Below the pieces are notes generated by a model. It saw nothing but the letters and a program-made list of their open reading frames with translations. It did not search any database and was not told where the DNA came from. Shown here one piece after another: positions 26,564 through 35,706 of a stretch of 64,000 nucleotides of DNA (position 1 is the first letter of the stretch; each line of letters opens with the position of its first letter). The translations under genes and the position numbers were made by a program. The stretch comes from Ilyobacter polytropus DSM 2926 (GTDB taxonomy: Bacteria > Fusobacteriota > Fusobacteriia > Fusobacteriales > Fusobacteriaceae), in the NCBI RefSeq assembly GCF_000165505.1, contig NC_014633.1, positions 620,001 through 684,000 on the forward strand. Reading direction: 5' to 3'.

Positions 26564-28678
26564 TTATAACTTATAAAGTAACTCTTCATAAGTTGGCATA
26601 GGCCAAATTTCTTTAGAACATAAAGTTTCTAAATTATCAGCTGCAGTTCTGATTTTATCCATCGCTGGTAATATCTCTTTTCTTGCGTACTGAACTTCAG
26701 CATCTAAGTCTTCTGGTTTATTAGCAATTATTGTCTCTAAAGCTTTTGTCTCATTCAAAAGTGTATCAACGTTTTCAGCTATTGAAACAACAAGGTCTTT
26801 TTGACTTTTTAATAAGCTTTCAGGTAAAAATTCTTTACTACTGTTGATTGTATCTGCTATTTCTTTCATGTACTTGTTAGCAGCAGGAGCAACTTCAGTC
26901 TCAGACATTTTTGTTATTACTTTTGCTTCAAGTTCTACTTGATTTACATAAATTTCACTATAAATGTTATGTCTTGACTCTAATTCTTCTGCAGTTAGAA
27001 CCATGTGCTTTTCAAATACTTCTATTGTTTCTGGAGCTAAGTTATATTTTAATACGTCACTTGTAGCCTTTAAGTTTGGAAGACCTCTCTTTTCAGCTTC
27101 TACTATCCACTCTTCTCCATAACCATTTCCGTTGAATACAACTTTTCCATGCTCAGTGTATGCATTAGTAATGATTTGCTTTATAGCTTCATTTTTATCT
27201 TCTGCTTTTTCAAGAATATCTGCATATTCTGAAAGTACCTCTGCAACAATTGTATTTAGGATTACATTTGGACCTGAAGTAGATGCTGAAGATCCAACCA
27301 TTCTAAATTCAAATTTATTTCCTGTAAAGGCAAACGGAGAAGTTCTGTTTCTGTCTGTAAGGTCTTTTGGTAATTTTGGAAGAGAGTCTACTCCAATCTC
27401 AAGTTTTGAAGATACAGCTGCACTTTCAGTTGCAACTCCTGCTACATTAGCAAGTACATCTGAAAGTTGATCTCCCAAGAAAACAGATATAATTGCTGGA
27501 GGTGCTTCATGTCCTCCTAATCTGTGGTCATTATTCGCACTTGCAGCAGATAGTCTTAGAAGTGGAGCATATCTATCCACAGCCTCTATTACAGAACTTA
27601 GGAATACAAGGAACTGAGCGTTATCTTTAGGGCTATCTCCTGGCTCAAGTAAGTTCGCACTTTCAGTTGCAAGAGACCAGTTATTATGCTTTCCAGAACC
27701 ATTTACTCCTGCAAAAGGTTTTTCATGTAAAAGAGCTACTAGTCCATGTCTAACTGCTACCTTTTGGATAATATCCATAGTAAGTTGATTACTATCAGTT
27801 GCTACGTTTGCTGTAGAGAATACTGATGCAACCTCAAATTGATTTGGTGCAACTTCATTATGCTTTGTCTTAGACGAAACTCCGATTTTCCATAGCTCAA
27901 GGTCTAGATCCTGCATGAATGTAGCTACTCTTTCTTTTATAGTACCAAAGTAGTGACCTGTAAGTTCCTGCTCTTTTGCAGAAGCGGCACCTAATAATGT
28001 TCTACCAGTATGCATAAGGTCTAATCTTTTTTCATAGAAATCTTTCTCTACTAAGAAGTACTCTTGCTCTACTCCTAAAGTAGTATATGTTTTTTTAGTT
28101 TTTGTATCTCCTAAAGCTTTTAAAACTCTTAAAGATTGTTTTTCAACAGCTGCCATAGATCTTAAAAGAGGAACTTTTTTATCTAAAGCATGTCCCTTGT
28201 ATGAAACAAAAGCTGTAGGTATGTAAAGAGTTATACCAGTCTGATCCTCTCTCAAGAATGCAGGTGATGTAGTATCCCATGCAGTATAACCTCTAGCTTC
28301 AAAAGTAGCTCTTAGTCCTCCACTTGGGAATGATGATGCATCAGGTTCTCCTTTTATTAGCTCTTTTCCAGAGAATTCTAACATTACGTTTCCGTCTGGG
28401 CCTGGATTAACAAAAGAATCATGCTTTTCAGCTGTAATTCCTGTAAGTGGTTGGAACCAGTGAGTAAAGTGAGTCGCTCCTTTCTCAAGTGCCCAATCCT
28501 TCATAGCGTTTGCAATAACTTCTGCAACATTTAACGTAAGATCTTTTTCTCCATTTTGTACTTTTTTAAACTCTTTAAAAATACTTTTAGGTACTCTTTG
28601 CTTTAAAGTAGCCTCATTAAAACAGTTAGTTCCATAAACTTCAGTCAAAGGTCTCACTTTAAAATCATTATTTTTCAT
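26564..28678 (-). CDS. glnN: Glutamine synthetase type III
   Basis: A 704-residue GSIII, within the usual 700-730 residue range of this class, which is found in Bacteroides, cyanobacteria, clostridia and fusobacteria. It makes glutamine from glutamate, ammonia and ATP. Signatures: FPSGGLRATFEARGYTAWD in the N-terminal third, GVEQEYFLV, the ATP-binding stretch NGSGKHNNWSLAT, and RTSPFAFTGNKFEFR with the catalytic acid region. It starts after agagggggaaatattt. A leader with a hairpin and a possible small ORF lies directly upstream. Confidence 0.95.
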   Translation of the reverse strand: MKNNDFKVRPLTEVYGTNCFNEATLKQRVPKSIFKEFKKVQNGEKDLTLNVAEVIANAMKDWALEKGATHFTHWFQPLTGITAEKHDSFVNPGPDGNVMLEFSGKELIKGEPDASSFPSGGLRATFEARGYTAWDTTSPAFLREDQTGITLYIPTAFVSYKGHALDKKVPLLRSMAAVEKQSLRVLKALGDTKTKKTYTTLGVEQEYFLVEKDFYEKRLDLMHTGRTLLGAASAKEQELTGHYFGTIKERVATFMQDLDLELWKIGVSSKTKHNEVAPNQFEVASVFSTANVATDSNQLTMDIIQKVAVRHGLVALLHEKPFAGVNGSGKHNNWSLATESANLLEPGDSPKDNAQFLVFLSSVIEAVDRYAPLLRLSAASANNDHRLGGHEAPPAIISVFLGDQLSDVLANVAGVATESAAVSSKLEIGVDSLPKLPKDLTDRNRTSPFAFTGNKFEFRMVGSSASTSGPNVILNTIVAEVLSEYADILEKAEDKNEAIKQIITNAYTEHGKVVFNGNGYGEEWIVEAEKRGLPNLKATSDVLKYNLAPETIEVFEKHMVLTAEELESRHNIYSEIYVNQVELEAKVITKMSETEVAPAANKYMKEIADTINSSKEFLPESLLKSQKDLVVSIAENVDTLLNETKALETIIANKPEDLDAEVQYARKEILPAMDKIRTAADNLETLCSKEIWPMPTYEELLYKL

Positions 28679-28706
28679 AAATATTTCCCCCTCTAAATTG
28701 AAAATT

Positions 28707-28745
28707 ATATAAAAAATGGGCAGGAATTCAAAAGAATCCTATCCC
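28707..28745 (-). promoter_or_regulatory. Hairpin with T-tract in the glnN leader
   Basis: On the minus strand, gggataggattc (28745-28734) pairs with gaattcctgccc (28729-28718) around a TTTT loop, with a 3-bp internal mismatch. It is followed by attttttatat, and the glnN ribosome site comes ~20 nt later. It is either the terminator of the small ORF at 28739-28906 or an attenuator controlling glnN. Confidence 0.6.
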
Positions 28746-28906
28746 ATGTTTCTGCACGTGTTAAATAAACCACTTTTTCTGTAGAAAGTTATCCCGTAAA
28801 CAGCTGCTTCTTTTTTGCAAAATGAGATTTTATCCATTGACAAGCATTGGATAAGCTCAAAACGTGAACTATACTCATTTAAAAAGCAAAATTTAGAAAC
28901 TGCCAC
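28739..28906 (-). CDS. Possible 55-residue peptide in the glnN leader
   Basis: Not a recognised family. A GTG at 28906 lies 9 nt after a strong AGGAGG (28916-28921, minus strand). The frame reads MAVSKFCFLNEYSS... to a TAG inside the glnN leader hairpin. Five codons are Cys or Trp-like rarities (four Cys), which is unusual for a real small protein, so this may be a regulatory leader peptide or chance. An alternative ATG at 28915 has no spacing to the ribosome site. Confidence 0.3.
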   Translation of the reverse strand: MAVSKFCFLNEYSSRFELIQCLSMDKISFCKKEAAVYGITFYRKSGLFNTCRNMG

Positions 28907-29066
28907 AAGAACCATCCTCCTAAAATTATTAATTCTGAACACTTTTTTAATCAAGTTCGAAAACCAGTAAAACATCAATCGAATGTATATACCACATAAA
29001 TATTTTTTATATTTTACTATTTATACAGTCAATATCTGATCTTTCTTAATGAGAATAATATCACAG
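28907..29066. other. Intergenic AT-rich region upstream of the glnN leader
   Basis: No gene seen. The region separates the end of the SIR2-associated ORF from the glnN leader and must contain the glnN promoter, which I cannot place with confidence. Confidence 0.3.
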
Positions 29067-29909
29067 CTAACTTGAAAAATCAAGATTTTTTTTAAAAATA
29101 ATTTTTGAGTTTTTCCCAAAAATGGATACTTCGCCATCTATGAGTTCACTTTCCGTAATAGGACTTTCCACATAAATTTCCTCTGTTAAATTAAATTTCA
29201 AATTTTTTAAATGAGTCTTGAAGTTTCTAACAATATTAATAGTGTCACCCTCTATAAATTCACCATTTTTGATGTTTATATTAATTTTACTTTCTATTGG
29301 TTTTTCAAGCATCAATTGATAAATAAGATCCACTTCATAAGAATTTTTTAATACTTTAGTGAATTTTTCATTGGGTGTTATTTTTTCCTCATTACAAATA
29401 AAATTATATTTATTAAGAGTGTCTAAAACCTTTTGTATTTTAAATCTTTCAATTTTATTTTCTAAAGTTACAGATGCAGATAGATAACCTATGTTAAACT
29501 CAAGTTTTTCACCTGAAAAAAGATTCACAAAAAACTTACAAACCTCTATAGATCTTTTTACAGAAAGAGTTTCAGATATGGAATAAGCTAAATATCTATC
29601 AGTGGATATTACCTTATTATTATCCTTTGATACTTTTCCTTCAAATATAATCTTGCATTCTCTATTTTTAACTTCAAAATAATTGACTCCATTGGATTTT
29701 AAAAACTTCAGGGTAAAATTCAAAAGTTTAGAATTCCCACATATAATATCAACTTTTCCTATAGTCGTTATTTTTTCTTTCATGTTAAATTCTGGAATAT
29801 TTGACCTTGAAATTGGAAATTTTATATTTTGATTGAATTCTGACTGCATTTCAAAATAAGTTTTTACAACACCACCAAAATCTTCATCTATTATGATCTC
29901 TTTTAACAA
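29067..29909 (-). CDS. Unknown protein, possibly the C-terminal half of the SIR2-like protein
   Basis: A 280-residue frame with no family I recognise: Lys/Glu/Asn/Ile-rich, with alternating short strands and a helical centre (IERFKIQKVLDTLNKYNF). The only nearby start is a TTG at 29909 behind a weak agga; no ATG or GTG lies near the front. The same frame is open upstream for ~90 nt more, through the A9 tract at 29976-29984 at the end of the SIR2 ORF. A -1 shift on that tract would join the two into a protein of roughly 575 residues. Either an independent downstream gene or one frameshifted gene. Confidence 0.6.
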   Translation of the reverse strand: MLKEIIIDEDFGGVVKTYFEMQSEFNQNIKFPISRSNIPEFNMKEKITTIGKVDIICGNSKLLNFTLKFLKSNGVNYFEVKNRECKIIFEGKVSKDNNKVISTDRYLAYSISETLSVKRSIEVCKFFVNLFSGEKLEFNIGYLSASVTLENKIERFKIQKVLDTLNKYNFICNEEKITPNEKFTKVLKNSYEVDLIYQLMLEKPIESKININIKNGEFIEGDTINIVRNFKTHLKNLKFNLTEEIYVESPITESELIDGEVSIFGKNSKIIFKKNLDFSS

Positions 29910-29965
29910 AGGTTTCCTAGGTTCTTTTTCCAGTGAAAAAAGTCTTGGATTCTCATCATCAGCTG

Positions 29966-30799
29966 TTACCTGAACTTTTTTTTTACTGACAACTCTTGAG
30001 GGGTGTCAGTAGTTTCAAAAATATGCTGTTTTTCTATCAAATATTTTTTCAGTTCATTTAAAAATTCAATTTCATTTTGTTTTAAGAGCTTTATCTCATT
30101 GGAATTCAGCCAATTAATTGTTTCTGTATTTATAATAGAGGAAGATGTTACAAAATAGGCATTTGGTTTTGAATCACCTAATTTATTATATACAAAAGAT
30201 AAAATCTCTCTTGTATCGGGATCCTCTAAGTCATAACCAATAAATAAAAGAAGTTTCCCTTTCAGTTCACGTTTCAGATTTTCAAAAAGAGGACTATAAA
30301 GTGTCAATAATTTTAACTTTCTGAAATCCTGTTTTGTAACAAGCATTTTATCCATGTGTTCAAAATCCCCATTTATTTTGTAAAGTCTAGGTAAGTCAGA
30401 TTCTACTTCACCTTCATTCTGTATATCTACCTTAAAGATATCAGGCCCATAGGAATTTTCAATAAGAGTATCAAAATTTGTTGTTACAACTGCATCAATA
30501 AAGGGAGATTTTGGAAACAAATAGAGAAGATCAGAGGTTGCCCTTGTATTCGAATAAGAGTTCTTTAACTTGTTAAGAAGCTTCAATTTGCTTCCTGTCA
30601 CGCTGTCTAAATAAACTTGACACACCTCAGCTAAAGAGTTGGTGTCAGTAACCTCTAACTTTGAATACTTATCCAAATCTTCATATATAAGCTTAGCTAA
30701 CTCTCTTTTGCTGGGATAACCCATCAATTTTCCTAAAATATCTCCTATCCATAATACAATATTTTCCCCGTCTCGTAATCTATTTATAAAATTTGTCAT
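29966..30799 (-). CDS. SIR2-like domain protein with degenerate motifs
   Basis: A 277-residue protein resembling the SIR2_2/SIR2-like domain common in bacterial defence genes. Retained: TTNFDTLIE (Asn108, Asp110) and the C-terminal FIGYDLEDPDTREIL Rossmann segment (from ~187). Changed: the NAD-loop GAGxS is IGDILGK (residues 18-24), and the usual catalytic His of the LHG motif is Asn143 in YKINGDF. It may therefore be a non-enzymatic or altered NAD-binding protein. Start after acaaggagtaaatt. Located alone between glnN and lon with the ORF at 29067-29909, consistent with an inserted accessory unit. Confidence 0.75.
   Translation of the reverse strand: MTNFINRLRDGENIVLWIGDILGKLMGYPSKRELAKLIYEDLDKYSKLEVTDTNSLAEVCQVYLDSVTGSKLKLLNKLKNSYSNTRATSDLLYLFPKSPFIDAVVTTNFDTLIENSYGPDIFKVDIQNEGEVESDLPRLYKINGDFEHMDKMLVTKQDFRKLKLLTLYSPLFENLKRELKGKLLLFIGYDLEDPDTREILSFVYNKLGDSKPNAYFVTSSSIINTETINWLNSNEIKLLKQNEIEFLNELKKYLIEKQHIFETTDTPQELSVKKKFR
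29975..29984 (-). other. A9 tract / A AAA AAG slippery sequence at the SIR2 ORF end
   Basis: The minus strand reads nine A then G (29984 down to 29975). In the SIR2 frame this contains the heptamer A AAA AAG, the same as the dnaX -1 frameshift site, three codons before the stop. A -1 shift here continues into the 29067-29909 frame. No clear downstream hairpin was found. Confidence 0.55.
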
Positions 30800-30888
30800 A
30801 ATTTACTCCTTGTAAATATTAATCATTTCTTAGCTTAGTATACCCTATTAATACCCATTTCACAACCTTAAAAAGCAAAGAAAATAAA

Positions 30889-30914
30889 ATCCCCCTGCCT
30901 TTGCAGACAGGGGC
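30889..30914 (-). terminator. Terminator of lon
   Basis: Minus-strand stem with arms cccctg/cagggg and flanking pairs, followed by a T-rich tail just after the lon stop. Confidence 0.8.
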
Positions 30915-30919
30915 TAATA

Positions 30920-33298
30920 CTAGTCAAATGCAACTTTGATAACATCTTCAAAATAATCTACAAAATGAACCGTAACTCCCTCTTTTATATAATCTGGAAG
31001 ACGTTCATAGTCTTTTTTATTATCCTTTGGAACTATAAGGGTAAAAATACCAACTCTTCTTGCAGCGATTGTTTTTTCCCTTATTCCCCCTATAGGCAGC
31101 ACCTTTCCTGTAAGGGTTAGTTCACCAGTCATGGCCACTTCCTTTCTCACAGCTTTTCCTTTTGCCAGAGAATATAAGGCTAAGGCCATTGTTACTCCTG
31201 CAGATGGACCGTCTTTAGGAGTTGCCCCTGCTGGAACATGAAGGTGGACTGTATTTTTATCAAAAAAGCTTCTTTCTTCTTCAGAACAAGCTTTTTCTTT
31301 GTTTAGGTAAGACCTGACATAAGAGTGGGCTATTTCCGCAGATTCTTTCATCACATTTCCTAGCTGTCCTGTAAGTTTAAACCCTTTTTCTTTATTACTA
31401 ATACCGGTAGCCTCTATATACAGTGTGGCTCCCCCCATAGATGTCCATGCAAGTCCTAGTGTAACTCCAGGTACAGATCTCTGATAAAGCTCCTCAGTTA
31501 TAAAGAGAGGCTGTCCCAGGAATTCTTCTAGGTTTTTTTTGTTGATATTCACTTTATTCACATCACCTTCAGCTATACGTAGGGTGGTTTTCCTCATTAT
31601 CTTTCTTATATTTTTTTCAAGATTTCTTACGCCTGCTTCTCTGGCATACTTGTCTACCACATCTTCTATTGCTCCCTTGTTGATGTTTACCTCACGCTTG
31701 GTAAGGCCATGTTCTTTCATCTGATTTGGGATTAAAAACCTCTTGGCGATCTCTAGCTTTTCCTCCATTATATAACCAGGAAGCTGAATGACCTCCATAC
31801 GGTCAAGAAGTGGTTTTGGTATAGTATCCATGGTGTTTGCAGTTGTAATAAATAATATCTTGGAAAGATCATACCTGACATCTAAGTAATGATCCAAAAA
31901 GTCTCTGTTTTGTTCTGGATCTAGCACCTCTAAAAGTGCAGAGGCAGGGTCTCCCTGGTAGCTGTTTCCTATTTTGTCAATCTCATCTAGCATTATAACT
32001 GGATTTGAAGTTTCTACTCTTTTGAGAGCCTGTATTATCTTTCCTGGCATTGCACCTATATAAGTCCTTCTGTGTCCCTTTATCTCAGCCTCATCCTTCA
32101 TACCTCCAACAGAAAATCTGTAAAATTTTCTGTTGAGAGTACTGGCTATAGATTTACCTATAGAAGTTTTACCAACTCCTGGAGGACCGACAAGGCAAAG
32201 AATAGAACCAGTTACATTCCCTGTTTTCATTATGGTACTTATAAATTCTAGTATATTTGTTTTTACATCCTGAAGACCATAATGATCCTTATCTAATATG
32301 GTTCTGGCTTTTTTTACGTCTAGCCTGTCATCAGAATATATTCCCCAAGGAAGTTCTATTATGGATTGTATATAAGACCTGGTCACATGATATTCAGGAG
32401 AGCTCTGATCTATCATTTTCAGCTTTTCAAACTGCTCTTCTACAACATTTTTAGCTTCTTCTGAAAGTTCTATTTCTGATAATCTTTCTACAAGTTTATC
32501 TATTTCAGTCTGTTTATCATCTTTTTCCATTCCAAGCTCTTTTTTTATAAGCTTAAGCTGTTCCCTGAGAAAATAGTCTTTCTGCTGTTTGCTTACTTTG
32601 TCTTCGATCTGCTTTTGTATTTTTTCCTGAAGCTGAGATATTTCTAGCTCTTTTTTCAGAAGTGTCAGAAGCTTCCTACATCTTTCTTCTAGATTAAATT
32701 CTTCTAAAAGTTCCTGAAGCTCTTTGCTTTCAATCTTTAACATTGCCGCTATGAGATCCATCAGTATACTAGGTTTGTCATAGGAAACCTGAGACATTAA
32801 AAGTTTCAGCTCTTCTTGCATTATAGGATTAACCTTAAATATCTCTTTAAGCGAGGTCATGATAGCAAGCATATAAGCACGTACTTCATCATTTGGAGCT
32901 CCGCTTGGTTCCTGGTTATATTCTACATTCCAAGTGAGAAGCGGTGTCTTCTCCACTGTTTTTATCTTCTTAAATCTAGTTATTCCCTGTACTATTATTT
33001 GTACAGTATTCGGAGAAATCGGTGTGATCTTATGAATTTTAACTACAGTTCCCACATCATAAAGCTCCGATTTAAAAAGATCGACTTCATCTACTTCTTT
33101 TGTAAATACAAGTCCCATTAACCTATTTTCTTTTTCTTCCACTTTTCTTATTGCTTCAAGGAACTGTCCCCCTGAAAATGTTATAGGAATCATTATATTG
33201 GGGAAAACAGGTCTTGTTACAATGGGAAGAATTACAAGTTTTTCCGGCATTATCTCATTGACACTAACAAGTTCTGTTATGTTATTATTATCAGCCAT
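30920..33298 (-). CDS. lon: ATP-dependent protease Lon
   Basis: A 792-residue LonA protease, normal family length. N-terminal substrate-binding domain (~25-215), coiled linker (~215-330), AAA+ module with Walker A GPPGVGKT (residues 371-378) and Walker B PVIMLDEIDK, and the C-terminal protease with catalytic Ser in PKDGPSAG and its Lys partner in GGIREKTIAA. It degrades misfolded and regulatory proteins in the cytosol. The start follows aaggaggagatcact. Apparently monocistronic, divergent from cls. Confidence 0.96.
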   Translation of the reverse strand: MADNNNITELVSVNEIMPEKLVILPIVTRPVFPNIMIPITFSGGQFLEAIRKVEEKENRLMGLVFTKEVDEVDLFKSELYDVGTVVKIHKITPISPNTVQIIVQGITRFKKIKTVEKTPLLTWNVEYNQEPSGAPNDEVRAYMLAIMTSLKEIFKVNPIMQEELKLLMSQVSYDKPSILMDLIAAMLKIESKELQELLEEFNLEERCRKLLTLLKKELEISQLQEKIQKQIEDKVSKQQKDYFLREQLKLIKKELGMEKDDKQTEIDKLVERLSEIELSEEAKNVVEEQFEKLKMIDQSSPEYHVTRSYIQSIIELPWGIYSDDRLDVKKARTILDKDHYGLQDVKTNILEFISTIMKTGNVTGSILCLVGPPGVGKTSIGKSIASTLNRKFYRFSVGGMKDEAEIKGHRRTYIGAMPGKIIQALKRVETSNPVIMLDEIDKIGNSYQGDPASALLEVLDPEQNRDFLDHYLDVRYDLSKILFITTANTMDTIPKPLLDRMEVIQLPGYIMEEKLEIAKRFLIPNQMKEHGLTKREVNINKGAIEDVVDKYAREAGVRNLEKNIRKIMRKTTLRIAEGDVNKVNINKKNLEEFLGQPLFITEELYQRSVPGVTLGLAWTSMGGATLYIEATGISNKEKGFKLTGQLGNVMKESAEIAHSYVRSYLNKEKACSEEERSFFDKNTVHLHVPAGATPKDGPSAGVTMALALYSLAKGKAVRKEVAMTGELTLTGKVLPIGGIREKTIAARRVGIFTLIVPKDNKKDYERLPDYIKEGVTVHFVDYFEDVIKVAFD

Positions 33299-33455
33299 AG
33301 TGATCTCCTCCTTGTATGTTTTTTAACTATATAGTTACAAAGATATAAAGAATTTCCTTTATATTTTATTTAACTAATTAAAAAAAAATAACTCGAGGAA
33401 AAAAATTTTACTTTTGTATAACTATATTAAAGACAAGAATCTGAGGTGAAATGTT

Positions 33456-34904
33456 ATGGTTTTAGAGCATCTGATTTTCTTCGCAAAGTATATTTACTTT
33501 ATTAATATACTTTTTGTAGTCGTTATAATCTTCGTTGAAAGAAAAAAACCTGTCTATAGTTTGTTCTGGATCACAGTTCTTGTTCTGACATCCTATATTG
33601 GATTTATATCTTATCTGTTGTTTGGTTTAAGTTTTAGAAAAAAAAGACTAAGTAAAAAGTTTTATATGAGAAATCTTTTCAGGTATACTAATCCTTCTGA
33701 AAATAATGAGGCCAAAAAACTTGAAAAATGGGAGCAGATGATACAGTATTTAGAGCTTACAGGGAAAAACCGGTTAACTTTTTCAAATAGCACAGTAATT
33801 TTTACTGATGGAAAAAAACTTTTCCAGGACATGAAAGATGAGTTAAAAAAAGCGACTTCTTATATACACATGGAATATTTTATCTTTGACAATGATGCTT
33901 TGGGGAAAGAATTCTTTTCTATTTTGAAGGAAAAGGCAAAATCCGGTGTAGAAGTCAAACTAATATTAGATGGTGTAGGGTGCAGAAAACTTCCGCTAAA
34001 AAAAATTGTAGCACTCAGAGATTCAAAAATCGATGTGTTGGTTTTTTTCCCCTCTTATTTTCCCTTTATAAACCTGAGGGCCAACTACAGAACTCACAGA
34101 AAAATATGTATAGTTGATGCAAAGTTAGGCTATATCGGAGGATTTAATATTGGGAAAGACTACATAGGGAAGGGTCACCTGGGAAAGTGGAGAGACACTC
34201 ATATAAAAATGAAAGGTGAAATCTTAAATGAGCTTCAGAAAGAATTTTTTTCATCCTGGGATTTTATAAAAAATCAAAAGTTTTTAAGTTTCAAGAAAAA
34301 AGTTAGGAACAGATATGATGAAAAAAAATATTTTCCTGAAAAAGAAAAGATTGGGAATTCTTCTATACAGATTGTAGGAAGTGCCCCAGATTATGAATTT
34401 CACCTGATAAGAGATGCTATTCTTCATATGATAACAAAGGCAAAAAAATATATTTATATACAGACTCCTTATTTTATACCAGATGATATTATTTTTGAAG
34501 CTTTGAAAATAGCTTCACTTTCTGGGGTAAATATAAAAATAATGATTCCAAATAAACCTGACCACCTTATGGTGTACTGGGCAACTCACTCTTATGTTGG
34601 AGAGATGATAACTATGGGAGTGAAGTTTTACTCCTATAAAAAGGGGTTTCTTCACAGCAAAGTAGTCATCGTAGACGATGAGGTTGCCACAGTTGGAAGT
34701 TCTAATTTTGATTACAGGAGTTTTTATCAAAATTTTGAAATAAATGCTTTTATATATGATTTTGACACTGTGAAAAAATTAAAAGCAACATTTATAGAGG
34801 ATCTGGCAGAAAGTTCATCTATAACAAAAGAAATTTACCACAACAGAAAGCTCTTGGTAAAATTCAAGGAATCCATCAGCAGACTGTTTTCTCCAATTCT
34901 CTAA
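33456..34904 (+). CDS. cls: Cardiolipin synthase
   Basis: A 482-residue phospholipase D-family membrane enzyme that condenses two phosphatidylglycerol molecules into cardiolipin. Two N-terminal membrane segments (residues ~8-28 and ~35-55) precede two HKD catalytic motifs: THRKICIVDAKLGYIGGFN and LHSKVVIVDDEVATVGSSN. The start follows gaggtgaaatgtt. The PHP gene begins 13 nt after the stop, so they form an operon. Confidence 0.94.
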   Translation: MVLEHLIFFAKYIYFINILFVVVIIFVERKKPVYSLFWITVLVLTSYIGFISYLLFGLSFRKKRLSKKFYMRNLFRYTNPSENNEAKKLEKWEQMIQYLELTGKNRLTFSNSTVIFTDGKKLFQDMKDELKKATSYIHMEYFIFDNDALGKEFFSILKEKAKSGVEVKLILDGVGCRKLPLKKIVALRDSKIDVLVFFPSYFPFINLRANYRTHRKICIVDAKLGYIGGFNIGKDYIGKGHLGKWRDTHIKMKGEILNELQKEFFSSWDFIKNQKFLSFKKKVRNRYDEKKYFPEKEKIGNSSIQIVGSAPDYEFHLIRDAILHMITKAKKYIYIQTPYFIPDDIIFEALKIASLSGVNIKIMIPNKPDHLMVYWATHSYVGEMITMGVKFYSYKKGFLHSKVVIVDDEVATVGSSNFDYRSFYQNFEINAFIYDFDTVKKLKATFIEDLAESSSITKEIYHNRKLLVKFKESISRLFSPIL

Positions 34905-34917
34905 GGGGGTAATAATT

Positions 34918-35664
34918 ATGATTGAATTTGATAAATTATCAGATTATTTTAATGAATTTTATGACTTTAGGCCGAATGATGACTCAATTTACCTAGACCT
35001 ACATCTTCATACAAGCGCTTCAGACGGATACAATACCCCAAAATTTTTCATAGATTTTTTAAATGAAAAAAAACACTTGATATCCATAACAGATCACAAT
35101 GAGATCAGAGGTGCAGTAAAAATAGCCGAACTTGGAATAAGTGTAGTTCCTGGAATAGAACTCGGGTGTGAAGACGGCTTTGAACTTCTGGTTTATTTCA
35201 ATACCTTTGAAGACCTTGAAGAGTTTTATGCCAGAGAGGTCGAAGGAAACAAACACCCCTATAGGATGGCTAGAACCACAAAGGATGTTTTTTATTATTT
35301 AGACCTTTTAGAGGGTAGAGGCTGCCATATCTCAATCCCTCACATAAATGGAATGGCTCAGAAAAATTTTATTAAAAACAAGCATTATCTTTCTGAGGTA
35401 ATAAAAAGAGTAGATTCTTTAGAAACATATAACCACTCTCTGTCAAAAAAAAGAAATTTAACTGCAAAAGATTTGAGAAAAAGATATGATTTAAATGCAA
35501 CCTTTGGAAGTGATGCTCATATCAACAGAGAAATCCTTTCATTTTACCGCTTCCTAAACATGGAAGAAAAAAAACATCATAAATTAATGGATTCTCTCTA
35601 TAAGGTTCCCATGCTTTCAGGTCTCGGAAAGAAACATCTAGTGCATATGTTCAAGAAAAAATAA
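34918..35664 (+). CDS. PHP-domain phosphoesterase
   Basis: A 248-residue protein with the metal-binding motifs of the polymerase and histidinol phosphatase domain: DLHLHTSASDG (residues ~27-37), ITDHNE, GIELG, PHINGM and a C-terminal GSDAH. It is likely a trinuclear-metal phosphoesterase. Similar stand-alone PHP proteins act on nucleoside phosphates or 5' RNA ends; the substrate here is unknown. Cotranscribed with cls. Confidence 0.85.
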   Translation: MIEFDKLSDYFNEFYDFRPNDDSIYLDLHLHTSASDGYNTPKFFIDFLNEKKHLISITDHNEIRGAVKIAELGISVVPGIELGCEDGFELLVYFNTFEDLEEFYAREVEGNKHPYRMARTTKDVFYYLDLLEGRGCHISIPHINGMAQKNFIKNKHYLSEVIKRVDSLETYNHSLSKKRNLTAKDLRKRYDLNATFGSDAHINREILSFYRFLNMEEKKHHKLMDSLYKVPMLSGLGKKHLVHMFKKK

Positions 35665-35675
35665 AATTTTTATAA

Positions 35676-35706
35676 AAAATCATCCGTATTATTTACGGAT
35701 GATTTT
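35676..35706. terminator. Bidirectional terminator
   Basis: Inverted repeat aaaatcatccgta/tacggatgatttt between the converging PHP and SGNH genes. It overlaps the 3' end of the SGNH gene. Confidence 0.9.
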
